Positions 29,333 to 37,820 of a stretch of DNA of 64,000 nt are shown one piece after another. Each line of letters starts with the position of its first letter. Position 1 is the first letter of the stretch. The stretch covers positions 337,428 through 401,427 of the forward strand of contig NZ_LMUH01000009.1 of NCBI RefSeq assembly GCF_009766105.1. The letters are read 5' to 3'. This stretch comes from Granulicella sp. S156 (GTDB taxonomy: Bacteria > Acidobacteriota > Terriglobia > Terriglobales > Acidobacteriaceae). The position numbers and the translations under genes are program-made. The notes under the pieces are model-generated. The model did not search any database and was not told the DNA's origin. It saw only the letters and a list, made by a program, of their open reading frames with translations.

Positions 29333-30589
29333 TTACTCCGCACCCCAGCGCTTGAAGACCAGCGAGCCATTCGTTCCACCGAAGCCGAAGCTATTCGACA
29401 GTGCATAGTCGATCTTCAGCTTCTGCGGCGTGTTCGCCACATAGTTCAGGCGGCAGCGTGGGTCGGGGTCATAGAGGTTCATCGTCGGCGGCGCGATCTC
29501 GTTCAGCATCGCGAGGATCGTGATGCCTGCCTCCAGCCCGCCGGCGCCACCGAGCAGATGCCCGGTCATGGACTTGGTCGAACTCACCAGAAGGGTGTGA
29601 TTCTTAGCCCGATCGCCAAAGACGTTCTCGATCGCCTGCGACTCCAGCGCATCGCCGAGGGGTGTCGACGTGGCGTGAGCATTCACGTAATCGATCTTGT
29701 CCGGAGAGATACCGCCGGATTTCAAAGCTGCATTCATGGCACGGCGGCAACCATCGCCCTCTGGGGCCATGCCGGTCATGTGGAACGCATCGCCGCTCAT
29801 GCCATAGCCTACGATCTCAGCCAGGATGTTTGCGCCGCGCGCTTTGGCAAACTCAAGCTCTTCGAGGATAAGAATGCCTGCGCCTTCGCCCACGACAAAG
29901 CCATCGCGGTCTTTATCGAAGGGACGGCAGGCGTGCGTCGGGTCGTCGTTACGGGTGGAAAGTGCCTTCATCGCGGCAAAACCGCCGACGCTGAGGGGCG
30001 TAATCGCCGCCTCAGCGCCGCCGGCAATCATCGCATCCGCATCACCACGCTGGATGGTGCGGAACGCGTCGCCAATCGAGTGTGCCGAGCTCGTACAAGC
30101 CGTCGCCGTGGCTTCGTTCGGTCCCTTGGCGCCGTATCGGATCGAAACATGACCGGCGGCAAGGTTGATGATCGAAGCCGGGATGAAGAACGGCGAGATC
30201 TTACGTGGGCCGCCGTTCATCAGAGCCGTGTGCTCGCGCTCGATGACATCGAAACCACCGATGCCCGAGCCGATATGGACGCCGATGTTGTCGGCGTTCT
30301 CGGGCGTAACCTTCAAGCCCGAGTGCTCCATAGCCTCCTGCGCCGCAGCCATCGCAAAGTGAATAAAGCGGCCCATCTTGCGGGCCTCTTTCTTTTCCAC
30401 GAAGACATGCGGATCGAAGTCTTTCACCTCCGCGGCAAAGCGGACAGAATGACCTTCGAGGTCATAGGCTTTGATCTCGGCCATGCCACTTTTGCCCGCG
30501 AGTAGGCCTTCCCAAACTTGCTGGGCAGTGTTGCCTACCCCGCAGAGAAGGCCCATGCCCGTGACGACTACCCGACGATACTCCTGCAT
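29333..30589 (-). CDS. fabF: 3-oxoacyl-ACP synthase II FabF
   Basis: A 418-residue beta-ketoacyl-ACP synthase that elongates acyl-ACP with malonyl-ACP in type II fatty acid synthesis. The Cys-His-His triad is C165 (TATACTSSAH), H305 (NAHATSTPLGD) and H344 (SMTGHLLGGAGG). Length matches FabF (about 413). The ATG at 30589 lies 3 bp after the acpP stop codon, the classic acpP-fabF arrangement, so both are translated from the same mRNA. Confidence 0.97.
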   Translation of the reverse strand: MQEYRRVVVTGMGLLCGVGNTAQQVWEGLLAGKSGMAEIKAYDLEGHSVRFAAEVKDFDPHVFVEKKEARKMGRFIHFAMAAAQEAMEHSGLKVTPENADNIGVHIGSGIGGFDVIEREHTALMNGGPRKISPFFIPASIINLAAGHVSIRYGAKGPNEATATACTSSAHSIGDAFRTIQRGDADAMIAGGAEAAITPLSVGGFAAMKALSTRNDDPTHACRPFDKDRDGFVVGEGAGILILEELEFAKARGANILAEIVGYGMSGDAFHMTGMAPEGDGCRRAMNAALKSGGISPDKIDYVNAHATSTPLGDALESQAIENVFGDRAKNHTLLVSSTKSMTGHLLGGAGGLEAGITILAMLNEIAPPTMNLYDPDPRCRLNYVANTPQKLKIDYALSNSFGFGGTNGSLVFKRWGAE

Positions 30590-30592
30590 TCG

Positions 30593-30835
30593 TTACTTGC
30601 CCTTCTGGTTCTTCTCGATGTAATCGACGGCATCCTTGACGGTCTTGATCTTCTCCGCGTCTTCATCGGGGATCTGGATGTCGAAGGCCTCTTCAAACTG
30701 CATGACCAGCTCCACCACATCGAGCGAGTCTGCGCCGAGATCTTCCTGGAAGCTGGCTCCGGGCGTAACCTCGGCCTCATCCACCTGAAGCTGCTCGACA
30801 ATAATCTGCTTTACCTTCTCATCTACTGCTGCCAT
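30593..30835 (-). CDS. acpP: Acyl carrier protein
   Basis: An 80-residue acidic protein; the phosphopantetheine attachment site is S37 in [20 protein letters not shown]. It carries growing acyl chains in fatty acid and lipid A synthesis. Length and helix pattern are standard for AcpP. It is the first gene of the acpP-fabF unit, with a ribosome binding site GGAGATCG before the ATG at 30835. Confidence 0.97.
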   Translation of the reverse strand: MAAVDEKVKQIIVEQLQVDEAEVTPGASFQEDLGADSLDVVELVMQFEEAFDIQIPDEDAEKIKTVKDAVDYIEKNQKGK

Positions 30836-30923
30836 CGTTCGATCTCCTGTGTATTGCGTAAATAAGCTTGGGGGGAAACGTAGACCCTTGGGCCGGGCAT
30901 CCGCACGAGTGCCTCAGAGTGAA

Positions 30924-30952
30924 AGCATACCCACGCGCTCTTACAGTGTAAA
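30924..30952 (-). promoter_or_regulatory. Probable sigma-70-type promoter of acpP-fabF
   Basis: On the minus strand TTTACA (30952-30947) and TATGCT (30929-30924) are separated by 17 bp. Transcription would start near 30917, giving a leader of about 80 nt before acpP. Confidence 0.5.
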
Positions 30953-30985
30953 GAACACTCGAAATACAAGCTATGTTGAAACCTC

Positions 30986-31013
30986 TTGCCAAACTGCGTT
31001 TGTTGACTAAAAT
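30986..31013 (+). promoter_or_regulatory. Possible promoter of the zinc-ribbon gene
   Basis: TTGCCA (30986-30991) and TAAAAT (31008-31013) are separated by 16 bp, with transcription expected near 31020, about 35 nt before the TTG start of the small gene at 31055. Confidence 0.4.
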
Positions 31014-31054
31014 CTGCTATGGCGACGAACCGCCCCCGTTTTTGAAAGGCCCCG

Positions 31055-31237
31055 TTGAGCTCTAAAATCTGTTCTCACTGCCAAAGCCCGGTATTGCGCC
31101 GTATTAACCGCGTTGGATTCATCCAACGTGTTTTTTTACCTTGGTTCGGTTTCTATCCCTGGGAGTGCGTGATGTGCCGCCGGCGGACATTCTTCCACGA
31201 CGCGGGCCACAGACCCTCGGAACGAGGCATGCTCTAG
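31055..31237 (+). CDS. Small zinc-ribbon protein
   Basis: A 60-residue protein with two CxxC pairs (CSHC at residues 6-9 and CVMC near 38-41) separated by a basic/hydrophobic stretch, the pattern of a zinc ribbon. The start is a TTG with GAAAGG 5 bp upstream; no ATG is available. A plausible promoter lies before it. Similar short ribbons occur as stand-alone proteins; a nucleic-acid or protein-binding role is possible, but no function can be given. Confidence 0.6.
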   Translation: MSSKICSHCQSPVLRRINRVGFIQRVFLPWFGFYPWECVMCRRRTFFHDAGHRPSERGML

Positions 31238-31268
31238 TAAACGCCCCCTCAGGTCGCGTGAATGGGCC

Positions 31269-32759
31269 CTATTCTTCTTCGTTGGCCGTCAGCATGGGCA
31301 GCACGCCCTCAATGCTGAGAACCTTCGCATCCCCCGGATCCACCTCTCCCACATCGCGCAGTGTGCGATTGATGGCTCGGGTACGCACGCTTACCGCCTG
31401 AATCGTCTTCTGGACCTTGCTCACCTGATCGTCCATCTTCGACATCAGTTCTTCGAACTTCCCGAACTCGTTTTGAGTCTTCGCTAGAATCTTCCAGACC
31501 TCATCCCCTTTTTTCTGCAGGTTGAGCATCTTGAAGCCCAACTGGAAGCTGGTGAGCAGTGCGTAGAGATTCGCCGGTCCGGCGACCATGACACGGCAAT
31601 TCTGGTGCAGATCCGCCTGCAGCCCATCGCGGCGCAGCACTTCGGCATAGAGGCCCTCGGTAGGCAGGAACATGATCGCGTAGGGTGTCGTCACCGGCTC
31701 GTTGATGTACTTCGAGCAGATGCGTTTGCCTTCGACGCGAATCGCCGCATCAAAGGCCCTGCGAGCGACCTCGATCTCGGCGGAAACCCCCGCTTCGTAG
31801 GCCGACTCCAGTCGCTCCCAGTCTTCACGTGGGAACTTCGCATCGATGGGCAGCAGCACCTCGCCCGCTGTCCCTGGAAAGCGCACCGCGAACTCCACGA
31901 CCTCCTGCGTCCCTGGCCGCACGTTGGCATTTTCGACGTACTGTCCCGGAGCCAGCACCTGGTCGAGCAGCTTGCCGAGTTGCACTTCTGCAAAACCGCC
32001 GCGCGATTTCACGTTGGAGAAGATACGGTTGAGGTCGTTGACGCCGGTCGTCAGGGTATTCATCTCGCCCAGGCCCGCGTGCACCTTCGTGAGCTGGTCG
32101 GTCACCGCGCCAAAGCTCTCCGTGAGCCGCGAATGCAGGGTCTTTTGCAGCTTTTCGTCGACCGTCGCGCGCATCTCGTCGAGCTTCGCGACATTGCTTT
32201 GGTTGAGCTTATTCAACTGATCTTCCACGATGGCGCGCAGTTTCTCCTGGTTCGAGGTCTGCGCCGTGCCCAGTTCCGTCAGCCGCGTATGCAGCGCCTC
32301 GCGACTCTCGCTGTGGTGTCGTGTCGTGTCGGAGGTAAAGCTGGTGAGCCGTTCTCCCAGGGTCTTCAACTGTGCGTCTACGGCCGTGCGAAGGCGCTCG
32401 GCGGCAGCCGTGTTGTCGGTGCGAAAGCTCTCCAGTCCAGACCGCTGTGTCTCGCCCAGGGTGCTGATGTTGGCCAGCACCTCGCTGCGCAGCGCTGCAT
32501 TGGCCGCTCCAGCGGCCTCACGCGAGCGTGTGGCCTCACCGGCAGCATCGTTGCGCATCTGTGCCAGTTCGGAGCGCAGATGCTGCTCCTGCGCCTCAGC
32601 GCGGGTATCGAGTCGCGCGAGTTGTGCCGGCAGATTGGCGTCCAGAAGCTGAGCCAGACGCGAATCGTCCGCCTCCGGCGGACCCGCAGGCCTGCGCAGC
32701 AGCAAAACGATGAGCGCTAACAGTGTGATGGTTTGGAGAGCAAGCAGAGCGTAGAGCAT
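31269..32759 (-). CDS. rmuC: RmuC family DNA recombination protein
   Basis: About 496 residues: an N-terminal membrane helix (LLALQTITLLALIVLLLRR), a long coiled coil (about 50-230, heptad-like AAERLRTAVDAQLKTLGERL) and the C-terminal RmuC nuclease-like domain with GGFAEVQLGKLLDQVLAPGQ, LPIDAKFPREDWERL and IMFLPTEGLYAEVLRR. RmuC limits inversions and rearrangements at short inverted repeats. ATG at 32759 is preferred because AAGGA lies 8 bp upstream; the frame extends 10 codons further. Confidence 0.92.
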   Translation of the reverse strand: MLYALLALQTITLLALIVLLLRRPAGPPEADDSRLAQLLDANLPAQLARLDTRAEAQEQHLRSELAQMRNDAAGEATRSREAAGAANAALRSEVLANISTLGETQRSGLESFRTDNTAAAERLRTAVDAQLKTLGERLTSFTSDTTRHHSESREALHTRLTELGTAQTSNQEKLRAIVEDQLNKLNQSNVAKLDEMRATVDEKLQKTLHSRLTESFGAVTDQLTKVHAGLGEMNTLTTGVNDLNRIFSNVKSRGGFAEVQLGKLLDQVLAPGQYVENANVRPGTQEVVEFAVRFPGTAGEVLLPIDAKFPREDWERLESAYEAGVSAEIEVARRAFDAAIRVEGKRICSKYINEPVTTPYAIMFLPTEGLYAEVLRRDGLQADLHQNCRVMVAGPANLYALLTSFQLGFKMLNLQKKGDEVWKILAKTQNEFGKFEELMSKMDDQVSKVQKTIQAVSVRTRAINRTLRDVGEVDPGDAKVLSIEGVLPMLTANEEE

Positions 32760-32966
32760 TTCGGTTTTCCTTCGCTTGGAGAATAGCATTCAGCACTCGA
32801 GTCAGCGCTCCACAGGAAGAAAACGAAGAACGCCAAGCGAAAATGCTACGGTCGCGTCTGGGTTCATAGTCTCTTCAGCAATCTGCTTGTGCCCGTACTT
32901 TTCATTGCTGAATCGATGAATTGGCGCAACGCACCGCAAAATGATTCAATAACTCCAGAGCACACT

Positions 32967-33680
32967 ATGCTCGCAAAGGGGCCGCACTTGCGTCCTACAG
33001 CTATGTCTCGATTTTTCTCCGCCGCCCTCTTCCTTTCGCTGGCCGGTACCGCCCCTCTCGCTCTCACGGCTCAGAGCTCCGTGGGGCAGAACGCTCAGAA
33101 CCCGCCGACACAGTTCAAAGACACCTCGATGTTCAAGCCTCCAGTCGGGGCCAAAGTAGCCATCGTCGAGTTCGAAGACCTCGAATGCCCGGCGTGCGCC
33201 CATGCTTTCCCTATCGTGCATGAGGCCGCAAACCACTACCACATCCCGCTCCTGCGCTATGACTTCCCGCTCAAGATGCATATCTGGAGCCGTGATGCAG
33301 CCATCACCGCACGCTACATCCAGGACAAGATTTCACCGGACCTCGCCACCGAGTTTCGTCGCGAGGTCTTCGCCTCGCAGTACCAGATCTCGAGCAAGGA
33401 AGACCTGCAGCACTTCACCCAGACGTTCTTCAGCAAGAACCACCAGCAGGTTCCGTTCGTGATCGATCCGACAGGCCAGTTTGCGAAGGAAGTGAACGCA
33501 GAAGAGGCGCTGGGCGATAAGGCCGGTCTGGGCCATACTCCGACCATCGTTGTCGTTACGGCAAAACACTGGACAGAAGTGCTCGATGTGTCGCAACTCT
33601 ACTCGGCGATTGATCAGGCTGAGGCCGAATCCGCAACTACGGCGGCTATCCACCATACTGTGGCTTCGAACAAAAAGTAA
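32967..33680 (+). CDS. DsbA-like exported thiol:disulfide oxidoreductase
   Basis: A 237-residue thioredoxin-fold protein with a signal peptide (FFSAALFLSLAGTAPLALTA) and an active site CPAC (C74, C77 in FEDLECPACAHAFPIVHEAA), typical of the DsbA/Thioredoxin_4 family. The cis-proline region is GLGHTPTIVVV. It likely introduces or isomerises disulfides in the periplasm. A second ATG at 33003 is possible; neither start has a strong Shine-Dalgarno sequence. Confidence 0.85.
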   Translation: MLAKGPHLRPTAMSRFFSAALFLSLAGTAPLALTAQSSVGQNAQNPPTQFKDTSMFKPPVGAKVAIVEFEDLECPACAHAFPIVHEAANHYHIPLLRYDFPLKMHIWSRDAAITARYIQDKISPDLATEFRREVFASQYQISSKEDLQHFTQTFFSKNHQQVPFVIDPTGQFAKEVNAEEALGDKAGLGHTPTIVVVTAKHWTEVLDVSQLYSAIDQAEAESATTAAIHHTVASNKK

Positions 33681-33700
33681 CTTCATAGCGAGCGAGGGGC

Positions 33701-33752
33701 GGGCACCTCATCTTCGCGATGGTTTTCATCATCGCGGGGTTGTGGGGTGCCC
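33701..33752. repeat. REP-like hairpin, divergent copy
   Basis: GGGCACC (33701-33707) pairs with GGTGCCC (33746-33752), and CGCGATG (33715-33721) with CATCGCG (33730-33736). The CACCTCATCTTCG segment recalls the CCCCATCTTCGGCGC of the REP copies at 25331 and 26198. Lying between convergent genes, it may terminate both. Confidence 0.6.
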
Positions 33753-33775
33753 ATTCCCAGTAGATAAAGTCGTGT

Positions 33776-34399
33776 TCAATCAGGCCAGGAAGCCAGCGCC
33801 AGATCGACAACGCGGTTCAACTCCTCCGCGCTGACTCCGCTTGCAGCCTGCGCGGACATTCCAGACATCAGGCATGTAACGTACTGTGTCAGTGCGGCAG
33901 GACTGATTGCGGCCGGCAGATCTCCCTCCGCCTTGGCGCGTTCAAAGCGCTCGCGAAGGCGAGCCATGCCATCCGCTCGTAGCTTGTCAAGCTCCTCGTT
34001 TACACAGGCGCAATCCTCGCCCTTTGTAAAGGCTGCCTTCATCAGCATGCAGCCCCCAGGATTGGACGAATCCGTGTTCATGCAGAGATTGCCCCGCAGC
34101 AGAGCCTCAACAACCTCGCGTGCAGTGAGTTGCGCCAGTGCTGCGGCCATATAACTGCCCGGGCCCGAGCTGTAGCACGCAAGAGCCTCCCGAAACAGTT
34201 CAGCCTTATCGCCAAACGCCGCATACAGGCTGGGCCGGCTGATGCCCATCGCCTCGGTAAGTTCAGTGAGCGACGCCCCTTCGTAGCCATACTGCCAGAA
34301 CACACGCATAGCGGCTTCCAGTGCCTCCGCGCGATCAAACTCGCGCGGGCGGCCTGCATGCCGTTTCTGCGGCTCCGGTGATGTGACGGTCTCGCTCAT
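33776..34399 (-). CDS. TetR family transcriptional regulator
   Basis: A 207-residue regulator with an N-terminal TetR helix-turn-helix (about residues 22-68; AAMRVFWQYGYEGASLTELT, then GISRPSLYAAFGDKAELF). The C-terminal ligand domain has paired Cys (GCMLMKAAF and CACVNEEL), which may be of interest for sensing. It is divergent from a tandem SDR pair and probably represses it; an inverted repeat lies in the shared gap. Its start at 34399 is the only good ATG. Confidence 0.9.
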   Translation of the reverse strand: MSETVTSPEPQKRHAGRPREFDRAEALEAAMRVFWQYGYEGASLTELTEAMGISRPSLYAAFGDKAELFREALACYSSGPGSYMAAALAQLTAREVVEALLRGNLCMNTDSSNPGGCMLMKAAFTKGEDCACVNEELDKLRADGMARLRERFERAKAEGDLPAAISPAALTQYVTCLMSGMSAQAASGVSAEELNRVVDLALASWPD

Positions 34400-34443
34400 T
34401 CCCTCTATTGGATGCTGCTCCAGCCTAATTCGAAGTAAATCTA

Positions 34444-34455
34444 TACCGATTGGTA
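34444..34455. promoter_or_regulatory. Candidate TetR operator
   Basis: TACC GATT GGTA is an inverted repeat with a 4-base centre, in the gap between the TetR gene and the SDR genes. The form matches operators of TetR regulators in this class (ACCGnnnGGT-like). Binding by the adjacent regulator is inferred from position. Confidence 0.5.
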
Positions 34456-34594
34456 AATAATCAGCAACCGATGCCGGATCCCAGCATCTTTACTGTGCGG
34501 TACAAAATTGGTTCCGGCAGAGCAGCTTCCTCGCCGGAACCTGGAACTATCGGGAAGCATTGGATCAAGAGATTGGAAACAAAGGAGTTTCATC

Positions 34595-35335
34595 GTGGGC
34601 AAGCTAGCAGGAAAGATTGCACTGATAACCGGCGGCAGCGAAGGCATTGGCTTCGCTACGGCACAGGAGTTCATTAGCGAAGGCGCATTCGTCTTCATCA
34701 CCGGTCGCCGTAAAGAGGTTCTTGACGCCGCCGTTGCAACACTTGGTCCAAATGCCAGCGCAGTGCAGTCAAATGCTGAGAATCTCAACGACCTGGACCG
34801 GCTCTATGCGGAGATCAAGACGAAAAAAGGCAAGCTGGATGTCCTGTTCGTCAACGCCGGCATCTACTCCGGCGCTCCTCTCGGCCAGATCACCGAAGAG
34901 CACTATGACAGCATCTTTGGCGTCAACGTAAAAGGCCTGCTTTTCACCGTGCAGAAGGCGTTGCCGCTGATGGGCAAGGGCGGATCGATCATCCTGAATG
35001 GTTCGGTTGTCGCGGTCAAGGGCTTCCCGGCACTCAGTGTTTACTCTGCCACTAAAGCAGCGGTACGCAACTTCGCCCGCGGCTGGACAGCCGATCTGAA
35101 GGGCACAGGCATCCGCGTAAACGTCGTGAGCCCCGGTCCGATCGACACTCCCGGAACGCGTGTTCTGGGCAATGGGACAACCGCAGCCCTCGATCAGTTC
35201 GCCACGCAGGTGCCGTTGGGCCGCTACGGCCAGGGGAATGAGATCGCCAAGGCTGCATTGTTCCTGGCTTCAGACGACTCCAGCTTTGTTGCAGGCTTCG
35301 ACCTGATGGTCGATGGTGGTATCGGACAGATCTAA
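34595..35335 (+). CDS. Short-chain dehydrogenase/reductase, tandem copy 1
   Basis: A 246-residue SDR with the cofactor motif TGGSEGIG (residues 11-18), NAG (residue ~86), catalytic Ser in NGSVVAVKG and YSATK (catalytic Tyr/Lys). The GTG at 34595 is chosen over an upstream ATG because AAAGGAG (34581-34587) lies just before it and the N-terminus then matches the second copy (VGKLAGKIAL). The substrate is unknown. It is paralogous to the next gene and likely controlled by the divergent TetR. Confidence 0.88.
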   Translation: MGKLAGKIALITGGSEGIGFATAQEFISEGAFVFITGRRKEVLDAAVATLGPNASAVQSNAENLNDLDRLYAEIKTKKGKLDVLFVNAGIYSGAPLGQITEEHYDSIFGVNVKGLLFTVQKALPLMGKGGSIILNGSVVAVKGFPALSVYSATKAAVRNFARGWTADLKGTGIRVNVVSPGPIDTPGTRVLGNGTTAALDQFATQVPLGRYGQGNEIAKAALFLASDDSSFVAGFDLMVDGGIGQI

Positions 35336-35349
35336 CTCGCGTTACGCAA

Positions 35350-35376
35350 GGCCGCCCAGAACAAGGGCGGCCTCTT
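35350..35376 (+). terminator. Hairpin between the SDR genes
   Basis: GGCCGCCC (35350-35357) and GGGCGGCC (35365-35372) form an 8-bp stem with a 7-base loop, followed by TCTTT. It may attenuate readthrough into the second SDR gene. Confidence 0.55.
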
Positions 35377-35401
35377 TACGAAGTTCGAAAAGAGGAAAAT
35401 C

Positions 35402-36154
35402 ATGGGAAAGCTGACAGGAAAGATCGCATTGGTTACCGGAGGCAGCGAGGGTATTGGCTTCGCTACCGCACAGGAGTTCATCAAGGAAGGCGCATTCGTC
35501 TTCATTACCGGACGCAGAAAGCCCACGCTTGATGCCGCCGTGGCGAAGCTTGGAACGAGCGCCCTGGGGATCCAGGCAGATTCGGCCAAGTTGGATGATC
35601 TTGATCGCCTTTATGCGGAGATCAAGCAGAAGAAGGGCAAGCTGGATGTGCTCTTTGTAAATGCTGGCGGCGGCGAGTTCGCACCGCTCGGCCAGATCAC
35701 CGAAGAGCACTACGACCAGACCTTTGCAAAGAATGTAAAGGGTCTCGTCTTCACGGTGCAGAAGGCACTGCCTTTGCTGGGCAAGGGCGGCTCCATCATC
35801 CTGAACGCCTCGATTGTGGCAACCAAAGGCATGCCGGCATTCAGTGTCTACTCGGCCACCAAGGCGGCGGTGCGGAACTTTGCTCGCGGCTGGACAGCCG
35901 ACCTGAAAGGCACAGGCATTCGCGTCAACGTCGTGAGTCCCGGCCCGATCGATACCCCCGGACTGCGCGGCGTCACCGATGGTACGGACGAGGGTTATAA
36001 GCAGTTCACCGATGCCATGACGGCTAGTGTTCCGCTTGGCCGTGTAGGCCAGCCGGAGGAGATTGCCAAGGCTGTGGTGTATCTGGCTTCGGAGGATTCG
36101 AGCTTTGTCGCCGGCTTCGACCTGGTAGTCGATGGCGGCTTCGCGCAAATCTAA
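35402..36154 (+). CDS. Short-chain dehydrogenase/reductase, tandem copy 2
   Basis: A 250-residue SDR nearly parallel to copy 1: TGGSEGIG near residue 12, VNAGGGEF, NASIVATKG and YSATKAAVRNFARGWTADL. High similarity over its whole length indicates a recent tandem duplication, with divergence in the substrate loop (GLRGVTDGTDEGYKQF versus GTRVLGNGTTAALDQF). It follows 66 bp after copy 1 with AAAGAGGAAA before the ATG at 35402. Confidence 0.9.
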   Translation: MGKLTGKIALVTGGSEGIGFATAQEFIKEGAFVFITGRRKPTLDAAVAKLGTSALGIQADSAKLDDLDRLYAEIKQKKGKLDVLFVNAGGGEFAPLGQITEEHYDQTFAKNVKGLVFTVQKALPLLGKGGSIILNASIVATKGMPAFSVYSATKAAVRNFARGWTADLKGTGIRVNVVSPGPIDTPGLRGVTDGTDEGYKQFTDAMTASVPLGRVGQPEEIAKAVVYLASEDSSFVAGFDLVVDGGFAQI

Positions 36155-36175
36155 GTTATCTACAGAACCAAAGAG

Positions 36176-36199
36176 GCGCCCCGCGAGGGGCGCTTTTTT
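36176..36199 (+). terminator. Rho-independent terminator after the SDR pair
   Basis: GCGCCCC, loop GCGA, GGGGCGC and then six T (36194-36199). This is a textbook intrinsic terminator. Confidence 0.85.
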
Positions 36200-36236
36200 G
36201 CGCTCGTAGGACCACTAGAAAATCTGAAATCTATAC

Positions 36237-36279
36237 TTGACACCACACACTGTGTGTCATACAGTGTAACTCATACAGT
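36237..36279 (+). promoter_or_regulatory. padR promoter with overlapping operator repeats
   Basis: TTGACA (36237-36242) and TACAGT (36260-36265) are exactly 17 bp apart. ACTGT (near 36250) and ACAGT form an inverted repeat with a 7-base spacer, and CATACAGT occurs twice (about 36258 and 36272), the second touching the start codon. This fits a self-regulated PadR promoter. Transcription from it would begin only about 7-9 nt before the ATG, so the mRNA is nearly leaderless. Confidence 0.6.
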
Positions 36280-36648
36280 ATGGTGAGTCCCTCAAATCCG
36301 TCCTTTGCCGAACCGCAGATCTTCGATTCTCTTCGCCTGGAGCTGCGGCGAGGCTGCCTGATTGTGGCGGTGCTGGCCCAGTTGCGGGAGGAGCACTACG
36401 GCTACACCCTGCGTAAAGCGCTGGCCGAAGAAGGGCTAGCCATTGAAGAGAGCACGCTGTATCCCCTGCTTCGGCGGTTGGAGACGCAGGGGTTACTGAC
36501 CAGCCAGTGGCGCGAGGAGGAGAAGCGCAACAAGCGCTTCTATCGGCTGTCACCTGAGGGTGAGGCCATCTTGACGCAACTACTAGCGGAGTGGAACGGC
36601 ATCAATGAGTCGCTACACAAAATTCTGAAGGATCGAAACGAGAGGTAA
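36280..36648 (+). CDS. PadR family transcriptional regulator
   Basis: A 122-residue winged-helix regulator: LIVAVLAQLREEHYGYTLRK, then STLYPLLRRLETQGLLTSQW and a C-terminal helix, as in PadR family 1. It is followed 5 bp later by a HAAS-domain membrane protein. This pairing is common in acidobacteria and Firmicutes and suggests that the regulator controls the pair. The ATG at 36280 has no Shine-Dalgarno sequence because of the short leader. Confidence 0.92.
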   Translation: MVSPSNPSFAEPQIFDSLRLELRRGCLIVAVLAQLREEHYGYTLRKALAEEGLAIEESTLYPLLRRLETQGLLTSQWREEEKRNKRFYRLSPEGEAILTQLLAEWNGINESLHKILKDRNER

Positions 36649-36653
36649 GTGCG

Positions 36654-37670
36654 ATGGACTTACTCGAACGCTATTTGCAGGCTGTGGGCCAATATCTTCC
36701 CGCAGCGACGAAGGCAGACACGCTGGCGGAGTTGCAGGCAAACCTGCTGGCCCAGATAGACGAGCGCGTGGAGGAACTGGGCCGGCCTTTAACCGAAGCC
36801 GAGACGGCGGATGTGTTGCGGGCGCACGGAAAACCGGAACTCGTTGCGTTGCGCTATCTGCCACAGCGGTCGCTGATCGGGCCGACGATCTTTCCGTTCT
36901 ATCTGTTCACGCTGCGCAAGGCGCTGCCGCTGGTGGTGCTGGTGTATGCGGTGGCGAGGGCGGCGGTGCTGACCTTTGCAGAACCAGCGGGTAACTTGGG
37001 CTTGGCGGTGGTGGCGGTTGTGGTGCAGTTCGTGCCGGTGCTGCTGATCTTCTGGGCGGTTGTGACAGGGGTATTCGCTGTCTTGGAATTTGTGCAGAAT
37101 CACAGCGCAGGTGTGAAGGGTAGCCAATGGGATCCTGCAAAGCTTCCGCCAGTAGTGGAGATGAAGGGGACGAAGCAAAGATCGCTTGCGAGCCGGACGG
37201 CGGAACTCGTCGTGCACTGCCTCTGGATGCTGTATGTACTATCCGTTCCTTCGCATCCCTATCTGGTGATTGGGCCGGGAGCGTTGTACTTGGACAAGTT
37301 TTCCGTCTTGGATAAGTTTTCCGTCCGCTTGGCGCCAATATGGCATACCTTCTTCATCTCGCTCCTCATCCTTTTGACGGTGCAGCTTGTGATGAAGGTT
37401 CTGGCGCTCAGCAACGGAACGCAACAATGGAAGGCTCCATTGGAGATTGCAACGAAGCTGCTCGGAGTTGTGACCATTGGCATTCTGGCGGTCACGAAGA
37501 TCTATTACGTGCCCACCAGCACATCGGCAGACCTGCAGATGCTGGCCGACGTCAATTACTGGATGAACGTGAGTTTCAGAATCGCTCTGTTCGTGGTTGT
37601 GCTGGGTCTGCTGGTGGACGCATGGAAGCATCTGCGCCACTCGTTGCCAGCCAAGCGGCTGGCATTCTAG
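36654..37670 (+). CDS. HAAS-domain multi-pass membrane protein
   Basis: A 338-residue protein with an N-terminal HAAS-like helical domain (about residues 1-70, MDLLERYLQAVGQYLPAATK, then ADVLRAHGKPELVALRYL) and five or so membrane helices. HAAS proteins often accompany PadR regulators, to which they may signal; the mechanism is not established. At residues 213-224 LDKFSV occurs twice in tandem (18-bp DNA repeat, 37290-37325), a small in-frame duplication. Translation is coupled with padR (5-bp gap). Confidence 0.85.
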   Translation: MDLLERYLQAVGQYLPAATKADTLAELQANLLAQIDERVEELGRPLTEAETADVLRAHGKPELVALRYLPQRSLIGPTIFPFYLFTLRKALPLVVLVYAVARAAVLTFAEPAGNLGLAVVAVVVQFVPVLLIFWAVVTGVFAVLEFVQNHSAGVKGSQWDPAKLPPVVEMKGTKQRSLASRTAELVVHCLWMLYVLSVPSHPYLVIGPGALYLDKFSVLDKFSVRLAPIWHTFFISLLILLTVQLVMKVLALSNGTQQWKAPLEIATKLLGVVTIGILAVTKIYYVPTSTSADLQMLADVNYWMNVSFRIALFVVVLGLLVDAWKHLRHSLPAKRLAF

Positions 37671-37722
37671 GTCGTGTCATCAACCTTCGTTCCAGACTTT
37701 AGTCAAGTTTTTGCTTTGAAGG

Positions 37723-37776
37723 GGCGGGGCTTCAGCCCCGCCGTTAGGTCATCGCCATAAAAGCGGCTTTAGCCGC
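37723..37776. repeat. Pair of GC hairpins of the dispersed type
   Basis: GGCGGGGC, loop TTCA, GCCCCGCC (37723-37742), then GCGGCT TT AGCCGC (37763-37776). Such hairpins occupy the gap between convergent genes and may act as bidirectional terminators. Confidence 0.6.
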
Positions 37777-37820
37777 GAAGGGAGCGATGTTTATGCTCAC
37801 GACGCTAAAACCGTACTTGC

